DNA of 64,000 nucleotides from Paenochrobactrum pullorum (GTDB lineage: Bacteria > Pseudomonadota > Alphaproteobacteria > Rhizobiales > Rhizobiaceae): NCBI RefSeq assembly GCF_041929845.1, contig NZ_JBHEEH010000001.1, forward strand, positions 310,001-374,000. Direction: 5' to 3'. Within the stretch, counting starts at the first letter, position 1; each line of letters starts with the position of its first letter. Positions 35,836-43,978 of the stretch are shown here, in pieces. The translations under genes and the position numbers were made by a program. Under the pieces are notes generated by a model. It ran no database searches. It saw nothing but the letters and a program-made list of their open reading frames with translations, and was not told where the DNA came from.

Positions 35836-36429
35836 TGCTTATCTTTCAGATGCCTTCAAGGGTCATGATTTGATAGCTGTTTATGCATGGAATCGCCAGT
35901 AGGCAAAACACCGGGATGTTGAAAACTAGTGTCAATAAGTAAACTTTACGCGATCACAAACTATTTCACTGTGTTATTTACAGCGCTGAAGCCTTGAAAT
36001 TTGCCGCAAAAAAGACACAAATCTTAACTGCGGTGAAACGGCTGATAACTTGGCTCGTCAATAAAAAACATTTGCATCGTGAAGCCGCTTTTACTTTATG
36101 CAATGAAAAATCCGCAGAGCACTTTCAAGAAGCCGATGTTAACGAATTATTCTGATGGTAAACATACGAATAACATATTTTATGATTGATTCATGTGAAT
36201 ATAATCAAGTTATTTCAAATTTATACTGAGATATAAAAAGTAATTATCCGATCAATGGGATGATTTTCCTTTTAACTATAGATTCAAAATGCCTTAAATC
36301 ATCTTTATTTCGTCCACTTGAGTGCCACATTTACCCGCCAATCGGACATTGTTTTTAAAGTCTGCCTTTTATTTCTTTAAAAAGTGCGGCGTTGAAAATA
36401 TTAATGTGCAATTGTGGATGCTTGAAACA
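35836..36429. other. AT-rich noncoding region between divergent genes
   Basis: About 590 bp between the DUF454 gene (minus) and rlpA (plus), markedly AT-rich compared with its flanks. I find no convincing gene, terminator or repeat. Promoters of both genes should be here; short frames within it lack ribosome sites. Confidence 0.5.
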
Positions 36430-36795
36430 ATGAAAAAATATGTGGCTTTATTGACTGTTGGAATGGCTTTTGCATTTTCAGCCAATGCGGCTTTGGCATC
36501 AGCCGGACAATGCGGCGGTGCTTCATGGTATGCGCTGACATCCAAGACAGCATCTGGCGAGCGGATGAATCCGGCCGGTATGACTGCGGCACATCGAACA
36601 TTGCCACTGGGTACGAAAGTGAAGGTAACCAATCAGGCCAACGGCAAGTCACTGATAGTGCGGATAAACGATCGCGGCCCTTTCATCAAAGGCCGCGTGT
36701 TGGATTTATCTAAAGGTGCGGCAAGCCGTTTGGGCTTTATCAATGCCGGTCATACAAAAGTGTGCATTACACCGGTTGCCGCGAAAAAGGGCTAA
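36430..36795 (+). CDS. rlpA: Septal ring lytic transglycosylase RlpA family protein (small form)
   Basis: 121 residues, a Sec signal (MKKYVALLTVGMAFAFSANAALA) and a single double-psi beta-barrel domain with the RlpA motifs GGASWYALTSKTASGERMN, HRTLPLGTKVKVTN, IRVNDRGPF-like IRINDRGPF and LDLSKGAASRLGF. RlpA cleaves denuded glycan strands at the septum. There is no SPOR domain and no lipobox Cys, so this is a small secreted form and peptidoglycan targeting is unclear. ATG 36430 is chosen for the signal peptide; ATG 36418 is possible. Confidence 0.85.
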   Translation: MKKYVALLTVGMAFAFSANAALASAGQCGGASWYALTSKTASGERMNPAGMTAAHRTLPLGTKVKVTNQANGKSLIVRINDRGPFIKGRVLDLSKGAASRLGFINAGHTKVCITPVAAKKG

Positions 36796-36810
36796 TAGCT
36801 TTTTAAAGCT

Positions 36811-37302
36811 TTAGTTTTTTTCCTGCAGGTGCGCTTCGAGGAACCACAGGGATTTGTCGAGATCACGCGACGCAGCGGTGAGAACATCGGCTGAAGTTTC
36901 ATCACCTGCCTCATCGGCCTCTTTGATTGACTGACGCACCAGATTGGCGACTGCAGCGTAGCGGTCGATCAGCGCATTCAGGTGATCATGAATATTATAA
37001 ATATCGGTCGGATATGGCTTGAGGTTAGTGTCGTTGCCAACGGTCTGCACAGTTCCCATCGCGGTGCCGCCTAATTGCACAACACGCTCGGCGATAGTGT
37101 CGGTATGCTCATCCAGACTATCGCGGAAACCATCCAGCATTTCATGCACAGCGATAAATTGCAGACCTTTAAGATTCCAGTGTGCCTGCTTGGTTGCCAG
37201 TGACAGATCCAGCGTTGCCGCCAGATTTTGATTAAGCAGAGAAATAACCGTTGCTTTGGCATTGGATGGCAGATCGTTACGTGTGTTATGGGTTTTAGCC
37301 AT
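36811..37302 (-). CDS. dps: Dps family DNA-binding ferritin
   Basis: 163-residue four-helix bundle that forms dodecamers, oxidises and stores iron with peroxide, and protects DNA in stress. The ferroxidase site residues are visible in KQAHWNLKG and MLDGFRDSLDEHTDTIAERV. The start is ATG 37302, with GAGGA five bases upstream; an open frame extends 69 codons further but overlaps the promoter. The N-terminus has a few Lys/Arg for DNA contact. Divergent from tsaB; a 13-bp dyad lies 27 bp upstream. Confidence 0.95.
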   Translation of the reverse strand: MAKTHNTRNDLPSNAKATVISLLNQNLAATLDLSLATKQAHWNLKGLQFIAVHEMLDGFRDSLDEHTDTIAERVVQLGGTAMGTVQTVGNDTNLKPYPTDIYNIHDHLNALIDRYAAVANLVRQSIKEADEAGDETSADVLTAASRDLDKSLWFLEAHLQEKN

Positions 37303-37328
37303 TATATCCTCGCTTGCTTTACAAATTA

Positions 37329-37341
37329 TCATTGTCAATGA
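37329..37341. promoter_or_regulatory. Dyad upstream of dps, candidate operator
   Basis: TCATTGTCAATGA is a perfect palindrome around one base. On the minus strand it continues into GATAAT, making GACAATGATAAT, close to half of a Fur box. Likely bound by an iron or oxidative-stress regulator, or an alternative promoter element; which one is not shown. Confidence 0.4.
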
Positions 37342-37401
37342 CTCATGCCTTTGGGAGCCCGCCAGAGCCACATCTCTTAAACTAAACGCTGTTAATGACA
37401 G

Positions 37402-37430
37402 TTGGTTCCCTCTCCATAACAGGTTTATAT
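37402..37430 (+). promoter_or_regulatory. Candidate promoter of tsaB
   Basis: TTGGTT (37402-37407), 17-nt spacer, TTATAT (37425-37430), about 70 bp before tsaB. Confidence 0.4.
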
Positions 37431-37507
37431 ATAATATAGTGTTTTTAAACGCAGAAAAAAGATGCAGAAGCTTGCCGGAACACAATATCTGTTTTACCTG
37501 ATAGATC

Positions 37508-38212
37508 ATGAAAATACTTGCTCTTGATACTGCGGCTTCTTTTTGTGCCGCCGCCCTTTATGACAGTGAAAAAGCTTTAGTGCTGGCACAGCGCCGTGAA
37601 AATATCGGAAAAGGCCATGCCGAAGTGCTGATGGCCTATGTGCAAGACGTGCTGGAAGAGGCAAGACTGGATTTTCATCAGATTGATCGCGTGGCGGTCA
37701 ATGTCGGGCCAGGCTCTTTCACCGGCGTTCGTATTGCAGTTTCTTCGGCACGTGGCTTTGCTTTGGCTTTAAATAGTACCGCCATTGGTGTGACTGCTTT
37801 TGAAGCGCTTTGCGCTCAAGCTCATGAGAGCTATGCTAAGCGTCCGGTATTGGTGCTGCTTGATGCGCATCGCGGTGAAATTTTTGCGCAAAGCTTTGAC
37901 GGCAATGGCGAGCCGGAAACGGAAGCCTTGGCGCTGACATTACAAGAAGCGGTGCAATTATGTGCCGAAAAACCCGATCATGTGCTGACCGGATCGGCTG
38001 CACCTGCGGTCACGCAAGCACTTGGGGAGACACATGTGATTGCGCAAACCGAACCAACCGCCGATATTGCTGTTTATGCGCGCATTGCTGCGACAAAACC
38101 AATGGGTGAAGCACCAAAGCCGCTTTATTTGCGCGGGCCAGACGCCAAACCGCAGGTTGGCTTTGCTTTACCTCGTAAGTCAGAGGTCAAATCAGAAGAG
38201 CAGGCGTCATAG
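37508..38212 (+). CDS. tsaB: tRNA threonylcarbamoyladenosine biosynthesis protein TsaB
   Basis: Non-catalytic partner of TsaD in making t6A37 on ANN-reading tRNAs. 234 residues with the ASKHA N-terminus MKILALDTAASFCAAAL and the conserved VNVGPGSFTGVRIAVSSARG near 73-92. TsaD, TsaC and TsaE are not in the window. Followed 21 bp later by rimI, a frequent neighbour. Confidence 0.96.
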   Translation: MKILALDTAASFCAAALYDSEKALVLAQRRENIGKGHAEVLMAYVQDVLEEARLDFHQIDRVAVNVGPGSFTGVRIAVSSARGFALALNSTAIGVTAFEALCAQAHESYAKRPVLVLLDAHRGEIFAQSFDGNGEPETEALALTLQEAVQLCAEKPDHVLTGSAAPAVTQALGETHVIAQTEPTADIAVYARIAATKPMGEAPKPLYLRGPDAKPQVGFALPRKSEVKSEEQAS

Positions 38213-38233
38213 GGGTGGGGCGAAAAACAAACA

Positions 38234-38773
38234 ATGTTCAGCTCGGGCAGCAAGTTATCAGCGAAAAACTTGATGGGGCGCTTGATGGAGCACTTTAATA
38301 AAAAAGGCTTTTCAATTGCACCATTGAGGCCGGATGATAGCGCCGCGTTGGAAGATGTACATATGGCCTCTTTCCATCAGGGGTGGACGACAGAAGATTT
38401 TCGCGGACTTTTGAGTGAGCCTACAGTGTTTGGTTTTTTGGCGCGCCGGGAAGGAGAGCCCAACAAACTGGCCGGATTTGTGCTGGCGCGTCTGGTGGTG
38501 GATGAAGCAGAAATTTTGACCATTGCCGTTGATATCGCTTCACGTAAACTGGGCGCCGGACACGGGCTGATGGATGCAGTTTTGCGTCATTTGCACCATG
38601 AGCGTGCGGCAAGTCTGTTTCTGGAAGTCGATAAAAGCAATGTGGCGGCGCAAGCGCTTTATAACCGACTTGGTTTTATCAAAGTGGGTGATCGCCCCAG
38701 TTATTATCAGCATGCTGATGGCACTTATGCTTCTGCGCTGATTTTGCGCCGTGATCTGGTGGTTGCCAAATGA
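38234..38773 (+). CDS. rimI: Ribosomal-protein-alanine N-acetyltransferase RimI-like (GNAT)
   Basis: GNAT acetyltransferase next to tsaB, the usual place for RimI, which acetylates the N-terminal Ala of S18. The acetyl-CoA loop is IASRKLGAGHGLMDAVL near 96-112, and the C-terminal motif ALYNRLGFIKVGDRPSYY fits RimI. The start is uncertain: 38234 gives 179 residues, while ATG 38273 or ATG 38285 give the more usual 160-166; none has a strong ribosome site. It overlaps plsC by four bases (ATGA). Confidence 0.85.
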   Translation: MFSSGSKLSAKNLMGRLMEHFNKKGFSIAPLRPDDSAALEDVHMASFHQGWTTEDFRGLLSEPTVFGFLARREGEPNKLAGFVLARLVVDEAEILTIAVDIASRKLGAGHGLMDAVLRHLHHERAASLFLEVDKSNVAAQALYNRLGFIKVGDRPSYYQHADGTYASALILRRDLVVAK

Positions 38774-39573
38774 TTGGTGCTGTCAGAATCCTTTTTGTGC
38801 TGGTTGCTTTCATTCTGCTGACCCTGTCGCTGGTGCCGTTTCAGTATATTTTCATGAAGCTCAATCATGTGTTCCAGCGCCGTTTGCCGCGATTTTTCCA
38901 TCGTTTGGTGGCAAGGTTGTTTGGTTTTCGCGTCAAAACCATCGGTACAATGAGCGAAGACCGGCCGCTGCTTTTAGTGTCGAATCACATTTCATGGAGC
39001 GATATTATCGTTCTTTCTACGGTCGCAGAGGTGTCTTTTATCGCTAAATCCGAAGTGCGGTCATGGCCGGTTTTCGGTCATTTGGCATATTTGCAGCGCT
39101 CGGTTTTTGTCGAGCGGGCAAAGCGCGGAAAAACCGGCGAACAGGCATCGGAAATTGCTACAAGGCTTGCGGCAGGCGATGTGATGGTACTGTTTCCGGA
39201 AGGCACAACGTCGGACGGTAATCGGTTATTGCCGTTTAAAACTGCACTTTTTGGCGCGGCTCATGCAGCCATCCGCGAGGGTGGTGCTGAACATGTGACA
39301 GTTCAACCAGTTTCAATTGCTTATACAGGTGTGCATGGTATGGCGATGGGGCGCTATCATCGTCCGATTGCGTCATGGCCGGGGGATGTCGAATTGATGC
39401 CACATCTGAAAGGTATCTTGAAAGAAGGTGCTATTGATGTGGAAATCAGTTTCGGTGAACCGATGGTGATTGACGCCAAAACCGACCGCAAGCTTTTAGC
39501 CCGTGTGATGGAGGAGAGGGTTCGCTCGCAACTGCAATCCTCGCTCTTAGGGCGCGAAATTAAACCGGGTTGA
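38770..39573 (+). CDS. plsC: 1-acyl-sn-glycerol-3-phosphate acyltransferase (PlsC family)
   Basis: Membrane enzyme that adds the second acyl chain to make phosphatidic acid; rhizobia have several paralogues, some acting on ornithine lipids, so the substrate is not certain. 267 residues: N-terminal membrane span (about 5-28), catalytic SNHISWSD with HX4D at 73-78, and FPEGTTSDG at 142-150 for glycerophosphate binding. Translationally coupled to rimI. Confidence 0.93.
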   Translation: MIGAVRILFVLVAFILLTLSLVPFQYIFMKLNHVFQRRLPRFFHRLVARLFGFRVKTIGTMSEDRPLLLVSNHISWSDIIVLSTVAEVSFIAKSEVRSWPVFGHLAYLQRSVFVERAKRGKTGEQASEIATRLAAGDVMVLFPEGTTSDGNRLLPFKTALFGAAHAAIREGGAEHVTVQPVSIAYTGVHGMAMGRYHRPIASWPGDVELMPHLKGILKEGAIDVEISFGEPMVIDAKTDRKLLARVMEERVRSQLQSSLLGREIKPG

Positions 39574-39632
39574 TGGAAATATCGTCGGCCTAACTATTCT
39601 CAAACGGCGATAAAAGGTTTAGAAGCCAGCCT

Positions 39633-41042
39633 ATGAGCACTCTTGAAACGATCCCTTCTTTGAATCCGACCCCAGATAATGACGCAAAAACACCTGCCAA
39701 TACGCGCAAGGTTTTTGTGAAAACCTATGGCTGCCAGATGAATGTCTATGACAGTCAGCGTATGGCCGACAGTCTGGCGGCGGAGGGTTATATTTCAACC
39801 GATACGCCGGAAGATGCGGATCTGGTGCTGCTCAATACGTGTCACATTCGTGAGCGCGCTTCCGAAAAGCTTTATTCAGCGCTTGGTCGTTTGCGTAAAC
39901 TTAAAGATAAAAATGCGGCCAATGGCAAAGAACTGACCATCGGTGTTGCCGGTTGTGTGGCGCAGGCCGAAGGACAGGAAATCCTGCGCCGTGCACCATC
40001 CGTTGATCTGGTGATCGGGCCGCAGACCTATCACCGTTTACCGCAGGCACTGGCTAAAGTGCGCGGTGGCGAAAAGGTTGTCGAAACCGAATATGCACTG
40101 GAAGACAAATTTGAACATCTGCCAGCACCACAGCGCGAAGTGGTGCGCAAACGCGGTGTCTCCGCTTTCCTGACCGTTCAGGAAGGTTGTGATAAATTCT
40201 GCACATTCTGCGTGGTGCCTTATACGCGCGGTTCGGAAGTATCGCGTTCGGTTGCGCAAATTTTGGCCGAGGCTGAAAGGCTTGTGGCTGGTGGTGTGCG
40301 CGAAATTACCCTGCTTGGCCAGAATGTGAACGCATGGCACGGGCTTGGCGATGATGGCCGTGAATGGGGCTTTGGCGAACTGCTTTACCGTTTGGCCGAT
40401 GTGCCGGAGCTTAAGCGTCTTCGTTATACCACCAGCCATCCGCGCGATATGGATGATGCATTGATCAATGCACATCGTGATCTTGATATTTTGATGCCTT
40501 ATCTGCATCTGCCGGTGCAGGCAGGCTCGGATCGTATTTTGAAAGCGATGAACCGCAAACATAAGGGCGATGATTATCGCCGCCTGATCGAACGTATCCG
40601 TGAAGCACGCCCTGATATGGCGCTGTCAGGTGACTTTATTGTCGGCTTCCCTGGTGAAACAGATCAGGATTTTGAAGATACAATGCAGCTGGTGCGTGAT
40701 GTAAATTATGCGCAGGCCTATTCTTTCAAATATTCCAGTCGCCCGGGAACGCCGGGCGCAGATTTGCCCGATCATGTGGATGAAGCGGTCAAAGACGAAC
40801 GTTTGCAGCGCTTGCAGGCTTTGCTTAATGAGCAGCAATATGCGTTTCAGGATAGTCTGGTTGGTAAAAAAACCAGCGTGCTGATTGAAAAGCCGGGACG
40901 TGAGGAACAGCAAATGGTTGGTCGATCACCGTGGTTGCTGCCGGTTATTCTTGATAATAATCACGACCAGATCGGTGATATTATCAATGTTGAAATCATT
41001 TCCACAGGAACCAATAGTTTGGTTGCGAAAAAACTGTCTTAA
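39633..41042 (+). CDS. miaB: tRNA-2-methylthio-N6-dimethylallyladenosine synthase MiaB
   Basis: Radical-SAM methylthiotransferase that converts i6A37 to ms2i6A37. 469 residues: N-terminal UPF0004 domain with cluster cysteines in TYGCQMN (C34), LNTCHIRE (C70) and VAGCVAQ, the radical SAM motif CDKFCTFCVVP (CxxxCxxC), and a C-terminal TRAM domain (about 395-465). The N-terminal 25 residues before the domain are unstructured. The run miaB-phoH-ybeY-corC-lnt is widely conserved. Confidence 0.98.
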   Translation: MSTLETIPSLNPTPDNDAKTPANTRKVFVKTYGCQMNVYDSQRMADSLAAEGYISTDTPEDADLVLLNTCHIRERASEKLYSALGRLRKLKDKNAANGKELTIGVAGCVAQAEGQEILRRAPSVDLVIGPQTYHRLPQALAKVRGGEKVVETEYALEDKFEHLPAPQREVVRKRGVSAFLTVQEGCDKFCTFCVVPYTRGSEVSRSVAQILAEAERLVAGGVREITLLGQNVNAWHGLGDDGREWGFGELLYRLADVPELKRLRYTTSHPRDMDDALINAHRDLDILMPYLHLPVQAGSDRILKAMNRKHKGDDYRRLIERIREARPDMALSGDFIVGFPGETDQDFEDTMQLVRDVNYAQAYSFKYSSRPGTPGADLPDHVDEAVKDERLQRLQALLNEQQYAFQDSLVGKKTSVLIEKPGREEQQMVGRSPWLLPVILDNNHDQIGDIINVEIISTGTNSLVAKKLS

Positions 41043-41102
41043 AGGCATGATAAGAGCATCATATAGTTTCGCGGGTGTTTTTCATTCGATGGGGGGGGCC
41101 GG

Positions 41103-42167
41103 TTGAGCGCTACAGAACAGCTGAAGACCGATAAGAGTAAGACTGAAACACAGAACAAATTATCTAATGGCGCTTCGGATATGGCGCATATTGTGCTGAC
41201 TTTTGACAATAATCGTCACGCCATTGCGCTTTACGGGCAGTTTGATGAAAATCTGGCGCGCATCGAGCAGAAGCTCGGCGTTGATGTCCGCTCCAAAGGC
41301 AATGAGCTGACGATTCGCGGCACGCCTTCAGCGACCGAACAGGCGCGTCGCGCATTGGATGAGCTTTACGGCTTTTTACAAAAAGGACGTGAGATCACGC
41401 TTTCCGATGTTGATGGTGCTTTGCGTATGGCCGGAAATATAACCACGACTGCGGAGGGGCAGTTGCCGCTTCCTACGATGGAAAACAAAGGCAAATTAGC
41501 CTCTGCGCAAATTTCCACCCGCAAGAAAACTATTTTTGCCCGCACGCCGACGCAAGATGCCTATATGCGCGCTCTTGACCGCTCCGAACTGGTTTTTGGT
41601 GTCGGCCCTGCCGGAACCGGTAAAACCTATCTGGCGGTTGCTCATGCTGCGATGCTGTTGGAGCGCGGACTGGTCGAGCGCATTATTTTGTCGCGCCCGG
41701 CGGTGGAAGCAGGCGAACGCTTGGGCTTTTTGCCGGGTGACATGAAAGAGAAGGTCGATCCTTATCTGCGACCGCTTTATGATGCGCTTTATGATATGAT
41801 GCCTGCCGATAAAGTGGAGCGCGCTTTAACTGCGGGTGTGATTGAAATTGCGCCGCTTGCCTTCATGCGCGGACGTACCCTTGCTCATGCTGCGGTTATT
41901 CTGGATGAGGCGCAAAATACGACCTCTATGCAGATGAAGATGTTTCTCACGCGTTTGGGTGAGGGATCACGCATGATTGTGACCGGTGATCCAAGCCAGA
42001 TTGACTTGCCGCCCGGTCAGAAATCCGGCCTTGTCGAAGCCTTGCGTATTCTGGACAATGTCGATGGTGTTGTGACCGTCCGCTTCACTCAAAAAGACGT
42101 GGTGCGCCATGCGCTGGTGGCGGCTATTGTTGAAGCCTATGACAATGATGGAAGATCGGCTGGCTGA
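41103..42167 (+). CDS. phoH: PhoH family ATPase (YbeZ)
   Basis: P-loop NTPase linked to RNA metabolism and ribosome maturation with YbeY. 354 residues: N-terminal KH-like domain (about 28-100), Walker A GPAGTGKT at 168-175, and Walker B VILDEAQN near 265. The TTG start at 41103 sits directly behind an eight-G run (41091-41098) that can act as a ribosome site; ATG 41181 (MAHIVLTFD) is the first in-frame ATG and would remove 26 polar residues. An ATG at 41089 is one base out of frame because of the G run. Confidence 0.93.
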   Translation: MSATEQLKTDKSKTETQNKLSNGASDMAHIVLTFDNNRHAIALYGQFDENLARIEQKLGVDVRSKGNELTIRGTPSATEQARRALDELYGFLQKGREITLSDVDGALRMAGNITTTAEGQLPLPTMENKGKLASAQISTRKKTIFARTPTQDAYMRALDRSELVFGVGPAGTGKTYLAVAHAAMLLERGLVERIILSRPAVEAGERLGFLPGDMKEKVDPYLRPLYDALYDMMPADKVERALTAGVIEIAPLAFMRGRTLAHAAVILDEAQNTTSMQMKMFLTRLGEGSRMIVTGDPSQIDLPPGQKSGLVEALRILDNVDGVVTVRFTQKDVVRHALVAAIVEAYDNDGRSAG

Positions 42168-42292
42168 ACTGGCACAAAAATAAGGTGCGAGCCTTGTATT
42201 TTGCGGTGAGCGCTATGATCTATCCATGTTTATATGCTATTTAAAACGACTTTAGAGTTTGTAAGAGAAAGGACTATGCGTCAGCCGGCTTC

Positions 42293-42814
42293 TTGATAGC
42301 CGCAACTGCCGTTTTAAAAGTGATCGACATCGATATATTGATAGAGGCGGAAGGCTGGCCCGAAGAGGACGCCTTACTCCAAGTGGCGCAAAAAGCGGTT
42401 GATACCGCATGGAAAAGCCTTTTTACCGATGACGGGCAAAGTGAGTTAAGTCTCGTTTTTACCGATGATGCTTCTATTCAGGAGCTGAATGCGCAGTGGC
42501 GCAACAAGGATAAGGCAACCAATGTTTTGTCTTTTCCGGCCTTTCCGGTTAAAGCGGGTGCAAAACCCGGGCCGATGCTCGGCGATATTGTCATCGCGCG
42601 CGAAACAGTGATGCGCGAAGCGCAGCAAGAAGATAAACCTTTTGAGCATCATTTGAACCATATGATTGTGCACGGTTTCCTGCATCTTTTAGGCTATGAC
42701 CATGAAGATGACCTTGACGCTGAAATCATGGAACAATGGGAGCGCGATATTTTGGCCGCCCTTGCTATTCCCGATCCATATTCACAAACCCTTTCACCTA
42801 ACAAAGCCGGTTGA
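42293..42814 (+). CDS. ybeY: Endoribonuclease/rRNA maturation factor YbeY
   Basis: Single-strand endoribonuclease required for 16S rRNA 3' maturation and, in rhizobia, for sRNA regulation. About 165-173 residues with the zinc site HGFLHLLGYDH (H127, H131, H137). The start is unclear. TTG 42293 has no ribosome site of its own, but an ATG with AAAGGA at 42276 encodes a six-codon frame (MRQPAS) whose TGA overlaps this TTG, which suggests coupled initiation. GTG 42317 is another possibility. It follows phoH and overlaps the next frame. Confidence 0.93.
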   Translation: MIAATAVLKVIDIDILIEAEGWPEEDALLQVAQKAVDTAWKSLFTDDGQSELSLVFTDDASIQELNAQWRNKDKATNVLSFPAFPVKAGAKPGPMLGDIVIARETVMREAQQEDKPFEHHLNHMIVHGFLHLLGYDHEDDLDAEIMEQWERDILAALAIPDPYSQTLSPNKAG

Positions 42815-42816
42815 CC

Positions 42817-43899
42817 ATGTCTGATCAAACTAGTGTTCCCCCCTCGGGCGATGTCCCGCAAAATACTGATCCGGAGGGGCAGAGTACGCACAGAGCCTCT
42901 CCAACGGAGAAGCGCTCATTCTTAAGCAATTTATTGCCGTTTTTACGCAGTCGCCAAACATCTTCCCTGCGTGAAGATTTGGCTGACGCGCTGTCGGAAC
43001 AAGACAGTAGCAATACGGTTTTCTCGCCTGAAGAACGGGCGATGCTCAATAATATTTTGCGCCTGCGTGAAATCCGCGTTGAAGATGTGATGATTCCGCG
43101 CGCCGATGTGGAAGCGGTGGAAATTTCAACACCACTCGGCGAAGTGCTGGAACAGTTTGAAAAGTCCGGCCATTCACGCATGCCGGTCTATGCCGAAACC
43201 CTCGATGATCCGCGCGGTATGATCCATATCCGCGATGTTTTGAATTTTATCACCCGCCAGTCACGCCAAAAATCGAGCCGCCGCAATGGTGCCGCTACGA
43301 AAACGGCGGGCACAACACCAACCAAATTTGACATTGGCCGCATTGATCTGACCAAGACCATCGGTGAACTGAATTTGATGCGTAAAGTGTTGTTTGTACC
43401 GCCATCCATGCTGGCAAGCGGCCTGATGGCGCGCATGCAGGCAAGTCATATTCAAATGGCGCTGGTCATTGACGAATATGGCGGCACTGATGGTCTGGTG
43501 TCGCTGGAAGATATTGTTGAAATGGTCGTCGGTGATATTGAAGACGAGCATGATGACGAAGAAATCATGATCTTGCAGGAAGCTGACGGCATTTTTGTTG
43601 TGGATGCCCGTGCAGATCTGGACGAGCTGACGGAGAAAATCGGCCCGTCTTTTGCTGTGGGTGAACATGGCGAAGATGTGGATACGGTTGGCGGTCTGAT
43701 CTTCTCGGTGCTGGGCCGTATTCCGTCACGCGGCGAAGTGGTGCAGGCTATTCCGGGCTATGAATTCCACGTGCTGGAAGTTGATCCGCGCCGTATTCGC
43801 CGGGTGCGGATTATTCCGCTGTCAGCTGCTGATCGCCGTCGTCAGGCGCGCGCTGGTGTGACGACAAAATCCGGCGAAGAACACGTTACCGAACATTAA
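42817..43899 (+). CDS. corC: CorC/HlyC-type CBS-domain protein
   Basis: 360 residues: a polar N-terminal tail (about 1-75), then EERAMLNNILRLREIRVEDVMIPRADV leading to a CBS pair (about 85-250, with two insertion segments) and a C-terminal CorC_HlyC domain (about 260-345; DTVGGLIFSVLGRIPSRGEVV). No membrane DUF21 domain is present, so it is the soluble form. Linked to magnesium/cobalt efflux in enterobacteria; in rhizobia it sits in this envelope/RNA cluster. ATG 42817 is preferred over TTG 42811. Confidence 0.93.
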   Translation: MSDQTSVPPSGDVPQNTDPEGQSTHRASPTEKRSFLSNLLPFLRSRQTSSLREDLADALSEQDSSNTVFSPEERAMLNNILRLREIRVEDVMIPRADVEAVEISTPLGEVLEQFEKSGHSRMPVYAETLDDPRGMIHIRDVLNFITRQSRQKSSRRNGAATKTAGTTPTKFDIGRIDLTKTIGELNLMRKVLFVPPSMLASGLMARMQASHIQMALVIDEYGGTDGLVSLEDIVEMVVGDIEDEHDDEEIMILQEADGIFVVDARADLDELTEKIGPSFAVGEHGEDVDTVGGLIFSVLGRIPSRGEVVQAIPGYEFHVLEVDPRRIRRVRIIPLSAADRRRQARAGVTTKSGEEHVTEH

Positions 43900-43907
43900 A
43901 AAACAAA

Positions 43908-43950
43908 CAGGCGAAAAGTGCTGTTAAAATACGCTTTTCGCCTGTGTTTG
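43908..43950 (+). terminator. Hairpin/terminator after corC
   Basis: CAGGCGAAAAG (43908-43918) and CTTTTCGCCTG (43934-43944) form an 11-bp stem; only a weak T stretch follows, so termination may be partial. Confidence 0.6.
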
Positions 43951-43978
43951 AATTGGAATTGTACTGATCGGGATTTTC

